DNA from: Halosolutus halophilus
Lineage (GTDB): Archaea; Halobacteriota; Halobacteria; Halobacteriales; Natrialbaceae
Direction of reading: 5' to 3'
Length of the DNA stretch: 64,000 nt
Assembly: GCF_022869805.1 (NCBI RefSeq)
Contig: NZ_CP094974.1
Coordinates: 1,426,001-1,490,000 of the forward strand
Positions 51,312 to 60,169 of this stretch are shown here, in pieces (position 1 is the stretch's first letter; each line of letters begins with the position of its first letter). The notes below the pieces were generated by a model. It was given only the letters and a program-made list of their open reading frames with translations, did no database searches and was not told the DNA's origin. A program made the translations under genes and the position numbers.

Positions 51312-51800
51312 TCAGGTGTCGATCAGCGATGCGATCTCCTCCCGGACGATCGTCTCGCAGTAGGAACACCTGACGGCGTCGTCCAGCACCTCGAAGCGGG
51401 AGGTGACCGGTTCGCCGGCAGTGGTGATACAGCTCGGGTTCGGACAGGAGAGGACCCCTGTGACGACGTCCGGTCGTTCGACGCGATGTTTCTCGATCAC
51501 TTCGTAGTCGCGAACGATGTTGATCGTCGCGTCCGGCGCGATCAACGAGAGGACGTCGACCTCGTCCTGGCTCAGTTCCCGTCCCTCGACTTTGACGATG
51601 TCCTTGCGCGCGAGCCGATCGGACGGGACGTTCATCCCGACGGATACCTCCTCGCCCTCGCTGCCGTCGATGCCGAGAATCGCGAGGACGTTCAGGGCCT
51701 GGCCACCCCGCACGTGATCGATGACGGTCCCGTTGCGGATCTTGCTGACCCGGAGTTCGTGATCGTCGGTGCCGTCGTGGTGGTCGTGGTCGTCACTCAT
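51312..51800 (-). CDS. pyrI: Aspartate carbamoyltransferase regulatory chain
   Basis: A 162-residue PyrI. A His/Asp-rich lead ([14 protein letters not shown]) is followed by [29 protein letters not shown], the nucleotide-binding domain, and a zinc domain with Cys pairs in [10 protein letters not shown] and VRCSYCE. PyrI binds CTP/ATP and controls the catalytic trimer made by pyrB, which overlaps it by 8 bp. ATG 51800 was chosen over 51809. Confidence 0.96.
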   Translation of the reverse strand: MSDDHDHHDGTDDHELRVSKIRNGTVIDHVRGGQALNVLAILGIDGSEGEEVSVGMNVPSDRLARKDIVKVEGRELSQDEVDVLSLIAPDATINIVRDYEVIEKHRVERPDVVTGVLSCPNPSCITTAGEPVTSRFEVLDDAVRCSYCETIVREEIASLIDT

Positions 51801-52722
51801 CGCCGTCACCCCCTTCGCTGAGGAGCCGATCGAGCAGCGCCATCCGGACCGGGACGCCGTTGTGCGCCTGTTCGAAGTAAGCCGCGTGGTCGGTCTCGTC
51901 GACGTCGGGCGCGATTTCGTCGACGCGGGGCAGCGGGTGCATCACCGTCAGGTCGTCGCTCGCGGCGTCGAGCGTATCCATATCGATCTGATACTCGCCC
52001 GCGACTTTCTGGTACTCGTTCTCGTCCGGGAACCGCTCGCGCTGAATTCGGGTGACGTAGAGCACGTCCAGCGACGGTAGCACGTCGTCGATCGACTCGT
52101 GTTCGCGTACCTGGGCACCCTCCTGCTGGTGGAGGTCGTAGACGACCTCCCGCGGGAGTTGCAGGCTCTCCGGACTGACGAAGTGCTGGCGCGCGTCGAA
52201 GTTCGACAGCGCGTAGGCCAGCGAGTGGACGGTTCGCCCGTACTTCAGATCGCCCATGATTCCGATCGTCAGGTCGTCCAGGCCCGCGTTCTCCCGGATC
52301 GTGTAGAGATCCAGCATCGTCTGAGTCGGGTGGTGACCGGCCCCGTCGCCGGCGTTGAGCAAGGGCACGTCGACGAACTCGCTGGCCATCGCCGCGGCAC
52401 CCTGTTTCGGGTGACGCAGGACGAGCGCGTCGGTGTACCCCTCGATGACCCGCACCGTGTCGGCGAGCGTTTCCCCCTTCTTGACGCTCGAGGACTCCAC
52501 CGAGCCCATGTCGACCACGTCGCCACCGAGGCGTTTCATCGCGGTCTCGAAGCTCATCTTCGTCCGCGTGCTGGGCTCGAAAAAGAGCAATCCGAGCAGT
52601 TTGTCCGCGTGGCGGTCGGCGACGGCCGACGGATCGGCGTCGATCTCGGCCGCGTGATCGAGGATCGCCTCGATGTCCGCCCGCGAGAGTTGTTTGCTCG
52701 TGATGAGGTGATCGTGGCGCAT
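51793..52722 (-). CDS. pyrB: Aspartate carbamoyltransferase catalytic chain
   Basis: A 308-residue ATCase catalytic chain joining carbamoyl phosphate and aspartate in pyrimidine synthesis. Motifs are [30 protein letters not shown] with the mobile SVKK loop, [20 protein letters not shown], and the C-terminal [14 protein letters not shown] 52722 was chosen; the leader is about 35 nt from the TATA box at 52782-52793. It overlaps pyrI downstream. Confidence 0.97.
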   Translation of the reverse strand: MRHDHLITSKQLSRADIEAILDHAAEIDADPSAVADRHADKLLGLLFFEPSTRTKMSFETAMKRLGGDVVDMGSVESSSVKKGETLADTVRVIEGYTDALVLRHPKQGAAAMASEFVDVPLLNAGDGAGHHPTQTMLDLYTIRENAGLDDLTIGIMGDLKYGRTVHSLAYALSNFDARQHFVSPESLQLPREVVYDLHQQEGAQVREHESIDDVLPSLDVLYVTRIQRERFPDENEYQKVAGEYQIDMDTLDAASDDLTVMHPLPRVDEIAPDVDETDHAAYFEQAHNGVPVRMALLDRLLSEGGDGDE

Positions 52723-52781
52723 TCGTTCGTGTAGGCACCTGCCGCCCCCTTCAATCTCTCCATTCACGGTCGGGTTCCCGC

Positions 52782-52793
52782 GTATTTATACGG
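52782..52793 (-). promoter_or_regulatory. TATA box of pyrBI
   Basis: CGTATTTATACG is a symmetrical AT-centred element about 60 nt before the pyrB ATG. It fits a short-leader transcript leftward. Read rightward it has no gene at promoter distance. Confidence 0.55.
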
Positions 52794-52902
52794 GAAGCCG
52801 GGACCAACTACCAGCGCGAAGATCGAACCCAGTCGAACGGGTTCGGGCCGTCGGCCGGATCGAACGAGGGTCGGCGGACTGGCGGCTACACTCAAGGCAA
52901 AG

Positions 52903-52910
52903 AGTTATAC
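52903..52910 (+). promoter_or_regulatory. TATA box of the RecA-like gene at 52939
   Basis: AGTTATAC lies about 28 nt before ATG 52939, giving a leaderless transcript. Confidence 0.55.
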
Positions 52911-52938
52911 AGACACTACAGCAATTGGTCACAATCGT

Positions 52939-53565
52939 ATGGTGGGTCGGCTGGAAACCGGAATCGACGTGTTGGATCGGAAACTCGACGGGGGGTTGCC
53001 ACCGGGTTGCATCGTCGCCTATACCGCCGACGCAAACAGCCAGTCGGAGCTTCTCCTGTACGAACTGACCGCCGCACGCGGGACCCTGTATCTCACGACC
53101 GAACGCTCGGACGACGCCGTCCGGCACGCGATCGAAACCTCGCCGTCGGAGATCGGTAGCCCGACGGTCAGACACGTCACCAGTGACACGCCCCTCGAGG
53201 AGGCGACCAGACTCATCGGTGCGCTCCCGGACGGAGCGAACCTCATCATCGACACGATGGACGTGCTCGAGCGAACCGACACCGACGAGTACGTCGCCTT
53301 TCTCAACGATCTCAAGACCCAGATGCTCGAGACGAACAGCATCGCGGTGTTACACTGCCTGAAAGGGAACGCCGAACCCGACAACCGGGCGCGGACCCAC
53401 CACGCAGCCGACGCCGTCTTCGATCTCCGGACCAAAATCACCGGCACCGAACTCGAAAACCACCTCTCGGTCCCCAAGTTCCGCTGCGGCGGCCAGCCCG
53501 TCGAGGCGATCAAACTCGAACTCGTGGAGGAAGTGGCGATCGACACGAGTCGGGACATCGCGTAA
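52939..53565 (+). CDS. KaiC/RecA-like protein lacking Walker A
   Basis: A 208-residue RecA-superfamily protein: GRLETGIDVLDRKLDGGLPPGCIVAY is the KaiC/RadA lead-in, but the next residues read TADANSQSELLL where GKT/S is expected. The Walker B strand survives as NLIIDTMDVLERT. A cysteine-containing end (SVPKFRCGGQPVEAIKL) follows. ATP hydrolysis is unlikely. Haloarchaea have many such degenerate copies, often in signalling. Function unknown. Confidence 0.78.
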   Translation: MVGRLETGIDVLDRKLDGGLPPGCIVAYTADANSQSELLLYELTAARGTLYLTTERSDDAVRHAIETSPSEIGSPTVRHVTSDTPLEEATRLIGALPDGANLIIDTMDVLERTDTDEYVAFLNDLKTQMLETNSIAVLHCLKGNAEPDNRARTHHAADAVFDLRTKITGTELENHLSVPKFRCGGQPVEAIKLELVEEVAIDTSRDIA

Positions 53566-53587
53566 CCCTCGTCGCCTGCGTTCGGCG

Positions 53588-54249
53588 CTATAACGCGAGC
53601 GGGACGGTCCCGGCAGCGACGGCGACCGGGAAGACGATCGAACGGGCGGTACGGTCGAACGGCGGACCCGACCCGACGGTGAGAACGAACAGCGCGGCGA
53701 ACGAAATCCCGACGGCGGGGGCGCCAGCGTGGAACAGGACCCGCGACAGCCGAGAGAGTTCGACCTGGAGGGACACCGACTCGAAGTACTGGCGGGCAAT
53801 GTCCGTCTCTCGTAGCCTGTCGAGCAGGTCGTCGATCCCCGCCTCTGTCTCCGCCGTCAGGTCCGCACTGTATGCCGACGTACCGCCTCGAGCCGACGAA
53901 CCTGAGAGGCGAAGTTCGTCTCGAGCGTCGTCGAGAGAGTGTTGAAGACGCCCGCGTCGGACTCGGCGGCTGGAGTTCGCGGGAGAGCAGCACCTGGTTG
54001 TTCGTGACGACTGTGATCAGCGCCATGTTCCCCGCGATCAGCCCGCTGAACGCGTAGAATAGCTGCGTGTCCGCAACCAGTGCGGTACCGCCGATCGTGA
54101 GGGCGAGATACGCCGCTCCGAACGCGATCGCGAGGAGCGCGGCGATCACGACGCACGACGCGGTTGCCGTCGAGCAGGAGCCGCTGTGTGATCCGGCGAG
54201 TCTCCGGGTTCGACGGCGGACTCGTCTCCTCACCCGTCGAATCGACCAT
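53588..54249 (-). pseudogene. Four-span membrane protein gene with three frameshifts
   Basis: From ATG 54249, MVDSTGEETSPPSNPETRRI continues to RLLLDGN. The reading then shifts to a frame with two membrane spans (CVVIAALLAIAFGAAYLALTI, FYAFSGLIAGNMALITVV) and NNQVLLSRELQ. It then returns to the first frame (ESDAGVFNTLSTTLETNFASQVRRLEAV). Near 53873 it shifts again to YSADLTAETEAGIDDLLDRL, ending with two more spans (VGISFAALFVLTV, IVFPVAVAAGTVPLAL) and a TAG. The repaired protein would have about 220 residues. Family unknown. Real decay or sequencing error. Confidence 0.6.
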
Positions 54250-54333
54250 CGTGACCGTCCAGTCCTCCGTTCTCGCCGGCGAAAATCGGATCCGCGCAGC
54301 TTCGTGGTCCAGTGACCGACGGCGGTGGGCGAC

Positions 54334-55296
54334 TTACTCCTCCGCGCCTTCGAGTTCTTCGACGATCTCGTCCGCGTCGACGTCGGCGTCTTCGAGGGCG
54401 TCCTCGATGTCGCCGCCGCCCATGCCGCCCATACCGCCCATCATGCCACCCATTCCCATACCGCCCATACCGTCGATGATCTCCTGGACGATGACGCGAT
54501 CGACGCCGACCTTGTCGATGACGTCCTGGCCGATCTGCTGTTTGCCCATCATCCACTGCTGGTTCATCGTCATCTGGGGCGTGGCCTCGAGGTAGAGCGT
54601 CTCCTTCTCGACGACCTCGGTCTCGAATTCGGGTTCGGCGGGCTCGTCGTCTTCGTCCTCGTCCTCGTCCGGTTCGACGGGGACTTCCTCCTCGACTTCG
54701 TCCGTCTCGATCCAGAGTTCGGGCTCCATCCCGAGGTACATCTCGAACAGGCCGGCGGCCTGCTGCTCGCGGTCGTCGACCTCTTCGACGATCGTGTACG
54801 TGTACTCGACGTCCTCGCCGGCCAGCGGGTGGTTGAAGTCGACGCGCGCGCGGCCGCCGATGATCGTGCTGATGTAGCCCTGCTGGCCGTCGATCTGCAC
54901 GTTCGCACCGGGGTAGCGATCGTCTTCGTCGATCTTCTCGGCGCTGACGGTCTGGACGTCGTCGGGGTCGTACTCGCCGAAGGCGTCCTCGGCGTCGATC
55001 GTCACGGTGCCGGAGTCGCCGGCCCCGCTCCCGATGACGGCTTCTTCGACGTCCTCGAAGATGTGGCCCTCTCCGAGCACGATGGTTCGGGGCTTGAACT
55101 CCTGGCCCTGGTCGTCGACGCCCTCCTCCTCGGCGACCTCCGGGTCGGTCGTGTCGACCAGCTGGTCGCCGTCCGCGGTGTAGGCGGTGTACTCGATCTT
55201 GACGAAGTCGCCTTCCTGAAGCCCCTCGGCTCCCGCTTCGTCCGCTTCAACGTCATCGGCCTGCTCCTCGAGCTCGGCCTCCTGATCCTCGGTCAT
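54334..55296 (-). CDS. FKBP-type (SlyD-like) peptidyl-prolyl isomerase with GGM tail
   Basis: A 320-residue protein. The FKBP domain (DFVKIEYTAYTADGDQLVDTT, then PRTIVLGEGHIFEDVEEAVIG) has an insert-in-flap domain as in SlyD (DDVQTVSAEKI, GGRARVDFNHPLAGEDVEYTYTI). A very acidic linker and a C-terminal domain follow, ending in a Gly/Met-rich run (GMGGMGMGGMMGGMGGMGGG) and an acidic helix. It catalyses proline isomerisation and probably chaperones new proteins. ATG 55296 follows a TATA-like box (CCTTAAATG on the minus strand) about 22 nt upstream. Confidence 0.93.
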   Translation of the reverse strand: MTEDQEAELEEQADDVEADEAGAEGLQEGDFVKIEYTAYTADGDQLVDTTDPEVAEEEGVDDQGQEFKPRTIVLGEGHIFEDVEEAVIGSGAGDSGTVTIDAEDAFGEYDPDDVQTVSAEKIDEDDRYPGANVQIDGQQGYISTIIGGRARVDFNHPLAGEDVEYTYTIVEEVDDREQQAAGLFEMYLGMEPELWIETDEVEEEVPVEPDEDEDEDDEPAEPEFETEVVEKETLYLEATPQMTMNQQWMMGKQQIGQDVIDKVGVDRVIVQEIIDGMGGMGMGGMMGGMGGMGGGDIEDALEDADVDADEIVEELEGAEE

Positions 55297-55316
55297 ACGT
55301 TGTACGTCCCGCCGTC

Positions 55317-55326
55317 TACATTTAAG
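55317..55326 (-). promoter_or_regulatory. TATA-like box of the FKBP gene
   Basis: The minus strand reads CCTTAAATG about 22-28 nt before ATG 55296. This decides the start against the longer upstream frame. Confidence 0.45.
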
Positions 55327-55384
55327 GAACACGTTTTCCCCCGGGAACGACCGATACTTACGATCGGTGACCGTGGGACCGGGT

Positions 55385-55927
55385 ATGTACGAGGTGGAAG
55401 TGAAGGTCCCGGCCGATCTGGAGCGCGTTCGGGCCCGGCTGGACGACGTCGGGGCGACGCCGACGGGGTCCGTCGTGCAGGAAGACACCTACTACGACGC
55501 CCCCCATCGATCGTTCTCAGCGACCGACGAGGCGCTGCGGATTCGGACCGAACGCTCCGAGACGGGCGACGGCGGAACCCACATCACCTACAAGGGGCCC
55601 CTCGTCGACGACGAGTCCAAAACTCGCGAGGAAGTCGAGACCGCCGTCGGGGACGCCGAGAAGATGGACGCGGTGCTGACGAATCTCGGCTTCGAGGCGG
55701 CCGCGACGGTCCGGAAGGAACGCGAGCGATTCGCGCTCGACGAGTACACGATCACGCTGGACTCGGTCGACGACGTCGGCGAGTACGTCGAGGTCGAGAC
55801 GGAGGTGGCGGACGAACGCGCCCTCGAATCGGCCCGTGAGGGTGCCTACGACGTCCTCGAACGGTTGGGCCTCGACCCCGACGATCAGCTTCGCACCTCG
55901 TACCTGGAACTCCTTCTCGAGGCCTGA
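55385..55927 (+). CDS. cyaB: CYTH-domain protein (class IV adenylate cyclase/triphosphatase type)
   Basis: A 180-residue triphosphate tunnel protein. The ExExK signature is MYEVEVKV at the N-terminus. Further charged tunnel strands are visible (ALRIRTERSE, HITYKGPLVDDESKTREEVE, EYVEVETEV). Members are adenylate cyclases, thiamine triphosphatases or polyphosphatases; the substrate cannot be told from sequence by eye. A TATA-like box (CGATACTTACGA, about 55347-55358) lies roughly 28 nt upstream, giving a leaderless start at 55385. Confidence 0.88.
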   Translation: MYEVEVKVPADLERVRARLDDVGATPTGSVVQEDTYYDAPHRSFSATDEALRIRTERSETGDGGTHITYKGPLVDDESKTREEVETAVGDAEKMDAVLTNLGFEAAATVRKERERFALDEYTITLDSVDDVGEYVEVETEVADERALESAREGAYDVLERLGLDPDDQLRTSYLELLLEA

Positions 55928-55985
55928 CTCGCCACTTCGGGGGCATAACCCCCACTCATGTTCCGTGCGCGCGCTGTTTCCGCAA

Positions 55986-55992
55986 GTTATAG
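55986..55992 (+). promoter_or_regulatory. TATA box of metK
   Basis: GTTATAG lies about 27 nt before ATG 56018. The transcript is probably leaderless. Confidence 0.5.
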
Positions 55993-56017
55993 AACGACGA
56001 CGGGTCTACGACCAGCA

Positions 56018-57280
56018 ATGAGCGAGCGGAACATCCGGGTCGAACCGATCGACCGGCAGGCAGTAGAGGACCAGGAGGTCGAAATCGTCGAGCGAAAGGG
56101 GATCGGTCACCCCGACTCCATCTGCGACGGGGTCGCCGAGAGCGTCGCCAGGGCGCTCGCGAGCGAGTACCTCGATCGCGTCGGCGAGGTGTTGCACTTC
56201 AACACCGACGAGACCCAGCTCGTCGCGGGAGAGGCGGCACCCGCGTTCGGCGGCGGCGAGGTCGTCGATCCGATCTACCTGCTGATCGTCGGCCGCGCGA
56301 CCAAACACTACGAGGGCCACACGATTCCGACGGAGACGATCGCGCTCCGGGCCGCACGCGAATATCTCGAGGAGACGATTCCCCAGCTCGAGGTCGGCGA
56401 GGACATCGTCGTCGACGTCAAGCTCGGCGAGGGAAGCGGAGATCTGCAGGAGGTCTTCGGGGAAGACGGGGAGGCGTCCGACGCGGACGCCTCGGAATCG
56501 GCGGGCGGCGACGAGCCGTCCGGCCCGGTCAGCGTCCCGATGGCCAACGACACGAGTTTCGGCGTCGGCCACGCGCCGCTGACCGAGACCGAACAGATCG
56601 TTCTCGAGGCCGAGCGGCGGCTGAACGGCGAATTTGCCGGCGAAAACCCCTATCTCGGCCCGGACGTGAAGATCATGGGGAAACGCGAGGGAGACCGGAT
56701 CGACGTCACCGTCGCGGCCGCGATGATCGACGAGTACGTCGCCGACCTCGACGCGTACGCCGACGCCGTCGAGTCCGTCCGGGAGTTCGTCGCGAACGTC
56801 GCGAGCGAGCACACCGATCGCGAGGTCGAGGTCCACGTCAACACCGCCGACGACTACGAGGAGGGCTCGATCTACCTCACCGTCACCGGCACCTCCGCCG
56901 AGCAGGGCGACGACGGCTCAGTCGGCCGCGGCAATCGCGCGAACGGGCTCATCACGCCCAACCGATCGATGTCGATGGAGGCCACCAGCGGCAAGAACCC
57001 GGTCAACCACATCGGGAAGATCTACAACCTCCTCTCGACCCAGATCGCCGAGGAGGTCGTCGCCGACGTCGACGGGATCCGCGATCTCCGCGTCCGCCTG
57101 CTCTCGCAGATCGGCCGCCCGATCGACCGGCCACACGTCGCCGACGTCCACGTCGTGACCGACGACGACGTCGCCCTCTCGGACGTCGAGAGCGAGATCG
57201 AGGCGATCGTCGATCGCGAACTGGCGGACGTCACGGGGATCACTCGCCGCGTGATCGACGACGAACTCTCGACGTTCTGA
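56018..57280 (+). CDS. metK: S-adenosylmethionine synthetase (archaeal type)
   Basis: A 420-residue archaeal AdoMet synthetase making SAM from methionine and ATP. Motifs are [75 protein letters not shown], and [10 protein letters not shown] near the end. An acidic insertion ([20 protein letters not shown], about residues 148-167) expands a surface loop, as haloarchaeal enzymes often do. SAM supplies the radical SAM and methyltransferase genes elsewhere in the window. Confidence 0.97.
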   Translation: MSERNIRVEPIDRQAVEDQEVEIVERKGIGHPDSICDGVAESVARALASEYLDRVGEVLHFNTDETQLVAGEAAPAFGGGEVVDPIYLLIVGRATKHYEGHTIPTETIALRAAREYLEETIPQLEVGEDIVVDVKLGEGSGDLQEVFGEDGEASDADASESAGGDEPSGPVSVPMANDTSFGVGHAPLTETEQIVLEAERRLNGEFAGENPYLGPDVKIMGKREGDRIDVTVAAAMIDEYVADLDAYADAVESVREFVANVASEHTDREVEVHVNTADDYEEGSIYLTVTGTSAEQGDDGSVGRGNRANGLITPNRSMSMEATSGKNPVNHIGKIYNLLSTQIAEEVVADVDGIRDLRVRLLSQIGRPIDRPHVADVHVVTDDDVALSDVESEIEAIVDRELADVTGITRRVIDDELSTF

Positions 57281-57418
57281 GCTACCGAGCCGAGGTCCGG
57301 TCGGCCCTGGCTGTCTGTTCCTCACGCGATCGATCGAATGGAGTCATCGATATCCGGCCACTTGCCACGTAATGCTACAGACTCAACGAGTTCGGAGCGG
57401 TAGCGAAACCGATGATCG

Positions 57419-57748
57419 ATGATCAACGACATGCTTACCATCATCGCGAACGACTATCGTCGCTGCACGTTGATCGCTCTCCTGGACCGGGCCTCCGAGA
57501 CGGAGGAGACGACTCACCTCCCGGAAGATGTCGCGATCGCCGGAGCGAATCACGACGCCCGACTCGTCGAGTTACGTCACTGCCACCTCCCCATGCTGGT
57601 CGAGAGCGACCTGATCGAGTGGGATCGAAAACGCAACGAAATCGCCACGGGGGACAGATTCGCCGACGTCGAACCGTTGCTCGAACTGTTGCTCGACCAT
57701 CGCGAGGGGTTGCCCGACGAGTGGACCGTCGTTCCACCGCTCAGATAA
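57419..57748 (+). CDS. Small winged-helix protein (DUF7344-like)
   Basis: A 109-residue protein with a helical pattern of the small haloarchaeal winged-helix group: IIANDYRRCTLIALLDRASETEETTHLPEDVA, then LVELRHCHLPMLVESDLIEWDRKRNEI as recognition helix and wing. Probably a transcription factor of unknown target. ATG 57419 or 57431 could be the start. Confidence 0.65.
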   Translation: MINDMLTIIANDYRRCTLIALLDRASETEETTHLPEDVAIAGANHDARLVELRHCHLPMLVESDLIEWDRKRNEIATGDRFADVEPLLELLLDHREGLPDEWTVVPPLR

Positions 57749-57883
57749 TCGCGCGCTGACGCTCGGATTCGAGACGACGATCGGACCCGTTCGGGCGACC
57801 GCTTTCGACAGAGCCATTAGCGTGGTCGGTGTGTTAGTCGGGTAGCGGGTTGCGATTCGAAACATCCTCGAGAGCGATCGCCA

Positions 57884-59113
57884 GTGTCACGTCCCTCTGC
57901 CAGTTCGAACCGGACCGTTCTCGCCGTCGTCGCCAGCACCTTCTTCGTCGGCTTCGGCGGCGGCGTGATCTTCCCGATCCTGCCGAACCTCGGCGAAGTG
58001 CTCGGCATCTCGGCGTTCATGGTCGGACTCATCCTGAGCGCGAACCGGTTCACGAGACTGGTGAGCAACGCGCCGGCCGGGGCGCTGGTCGATCGCGTCG
58101 GGACCCGGAAACCGTTCATCGCGGGGCTGGCGATCGAGGGCGCCGCGACGTTCGGCTACGTGGTCGCGATCCTCTCTTCGGTCCCCGCGTTCTGGTTCAT
58201 GCTCGCCCGGATCCTCTGGGGACTCGGGAGCGCACTCGTCTTCGCGACCGCGTACACGATCACCGCCGACGTGAGCGAGGCGGACTCGCGGGGAACGAGC
58301 ATGGGTATCGTCCGGGCGGGAATTACGTTCGGCTTCCCCGCCGGTCTCGTCCTCGGCGGGATCGTCAGCGACGTCTGGGGGAACGTCCAGGCGTTCGTCC
58401 TCGCGGCCGCCTTCGCCGCGCTCGCGAGCGTCGTCGCGTACCTGATCGTCCCGGAGACCCACGTCGAGGGCGAGCAAGAGTCGGTCAAGCCGTGGGACGT
58501 CGAACGCAGCGTCCCGGCCCTGACGATCGGACTGGTCAACTTCGGGCTCTACTTCGCCTACATCGGGGTCCTGTTCTCGACGCTCGTCCTCTTGCTCGGC
58601 GAGCGGGGAATCTCGATCTTCGGCCTCGACGCGCAGGGGTCCTCGGGCATGCTGATGGCCGTGACGGTGCTCGCCGGCGCGGTGTTCACCCTCGGCGGCG
58701 GCGTCCTGAGCGATTCGGTCGGTGCACGCGTCCCCGTGATGCTCGGCTTCCTGGCGACGGCCTGTCTCGGATTCGCGGTGCTGGCCGTCGGGTCCCGGTT
58801 CGAGATCCTCGTGGTCGCGTGCGTCCTGATCGGTGCCGGCCAGGGCGGCGTCGGCGGGCCGCTGACGGCCCTGCTCGCCGATCTCACGCCCGAGGACCGG
58901 ATGGGGCGTGCGATGGGGACGAACAACGTCCTCGGCGACGTCGGCGGCGGGCTCGGTCCGCTGGTGGCACTCCCGTTCGCCGAGACGTTCTCGTTCGAGG
59001 TGCTGTACGGACTCAGCGCGATCGTTCCGCTCGTCGCCGGCGGGGTTCTCCTGGCGGGCGTCTACAGCCACACCGGACGGCTGAGTCCGACCGTCGAGGA
59101 GTCCGCCACCTGA
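57884..59113 (+). CDS. MFS transporter
   Basis: A 409-residue major facilitator with about 12 hydrophobic segments. The loop 2-3 motif is visible as SNAPAGALVDRVGTRKPFIAG and the matching later one as LSDSVGARVPVMLG. It starts at GTG 57884. The substrate is unknown; drug or metabolite export is common for this type. It stands alone, with the aldolase gene 82 bp downstream. Confidence 0.9.
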   Translation: MSRPSASSNRTVLAVVASTFFVGFGGGVIFPILPNLGEVLGISAFMVGLILSANRFTRLVSNAPAGALVDRVGTRKPFIAGLAIEGAATFGYVVAILSSVPAFWFMLARILWGLGSALVFATAYTITADVSEADSRGTSMGIVRAGITFGFPAGLVLGGIVSDVWGNVQAFVLAAAFAALASVVAYLIVPETHVEGEQESVKPWDVERSVPALTIGLVNFGLYFAYIGVLFSTLVLLLGERGISIFGLDAQGSSGMLMAVTVLAGAVFTLGGGVLSDSVGARVPVMLGFLATACLGFAVLAVGSRFEILVVACVLIGAGQGGVGGPLTALLADLTPEDRMGRAMGTNNVLGDVGGGLGPLVALPFAETFSFEVLYGLSAIVPLVAGGVLLAGVYSHTGRLSPTVEESAT

Positions 59114-59195
59114 TCCTCCGCTGACCCCTGACTCTCGATCCCTACCCCCGGCTCCCGACGACAACGCCTTTGTCAAAACGGCGTGAGGTGTCAGT

Positions 59196-60080
59196 ATGGA
59201 CGTCCACACCGCGCTGCACGGAATTACTTGCCCGCTGGTCACGCCGTTCGACGACGGCTCGATCGACGACGAGGCGCTGGCGGGCCTCGTCGACCACCTC
59301 GAGACGGGCGGGATCGACGCCGTCTTTCCCTGCGGGACGACCGGGGAGTTCCCGAGTCTCGCCCCGGCGGAACGACTGGACGTGATCGAACGGACCGTCG
59401 AGCACGCGGACGTCCCCGTCGTCGCGGGAGCCGAAGCCACCAGCGTTGCGGAGACGATCGACGCCGTCGAGAACGCTGCCACTGCCGGTGCCGACGCCGC
59501 CGCGATCGTCGCGCCGTACTTCACGACGGCGAACGATCCGGCGGGGAACCGGCGGTTCTTCGAGGCCGTTCTCGCGGAGGCCTCGCTCCCCGTCCTGCTC
59601 TACAACATCCCGCAGTGTACGGGCCAGCGGATCGAACCCGAGACGGTCGCCGCCGTCGCGGACCACGAACGGGCGATCGGGATCAAGGACTCGAGCGGCG
59701 ACCTCGCGTACTTCCTGTCCGTACTCGAACGAACGCCCGACGAGTTCCTGTGCCTGCAGGGGTACGACGCGATCCTGGTCCCGTCGCTGCGGATGGGCGC
59801 CGACGGTGGAGTCAACGCGCTGTCGAACGTCGTTCCGGAGGTCTTCCGCGAGGTCGCCGACGATTCACACGGCGATCGCGCCCGAGAACTGCAGGCCGAG
59901 GCCATCGCCCCGCTGTTCGAGGCGTGTACGACGCACGACTTCGCCCCGGCGACGAAGGCTGCACTCGTGGAACGGGGTGTCCTCCCGTCCGACGACGTCC
60001 GTCCGCCGCTAGTTCCCGTCGACGACACCGGTCCGATCGCCGAGGCACTCGATCGTGCGCTGGCGGTCGGCGATCGGTGA
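59196..60080 (+). CDS. DapA/KDG aldolase family protein
   Basis: A 294-residue class I aldolase-type TIM barrel. FPCGTTGEFPSLAPAERLDVIE, YNIPQCTGQRIEPETV and the Schiff-base lysine in AIGIKDSSGDLAYF are typical of the dihydrodipicolinate synthase/N-acetylneuraminate lyase family. In haloarchaea such enzymes act in 2-keto-3-deoxygluconate cleavage or in lysine synthesis. Context does not decide. Confidence 0.9.
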   Translation: MDVHTALHGITCPLVTPFDDGSIDDEALAGLVDHLETGGIDAVFPCGTTGEFPSLAPAERLDVIERTVEHADVPVVAGAEATSVAETIDAVENAATAGADAAAIVAPYFTTANDPAGNRRFFEAVLAEASLPVLLYNIPQCTGQRIEPETVAAVADHERAIGIKDSSGDLAYFLSVLERTPDEFLCLQGYDAILVPSLRMGADGGVNALSNVVPEVFREVADDSHGDRARELQAEAIAPLFEACTTHDFAPATKAALVERGVLPSDDVRPPLVPVDDTGPIAEALDRALAVGDR

Positions 60081-60169
60081 CCGGGCGGCAGCGATCGTCA
60101 CCCCACGGCTGCGATCGTGCGAACGACCGCTCGTAATCCCCTTATACCTCCGATCGTCTATGCCACCGT

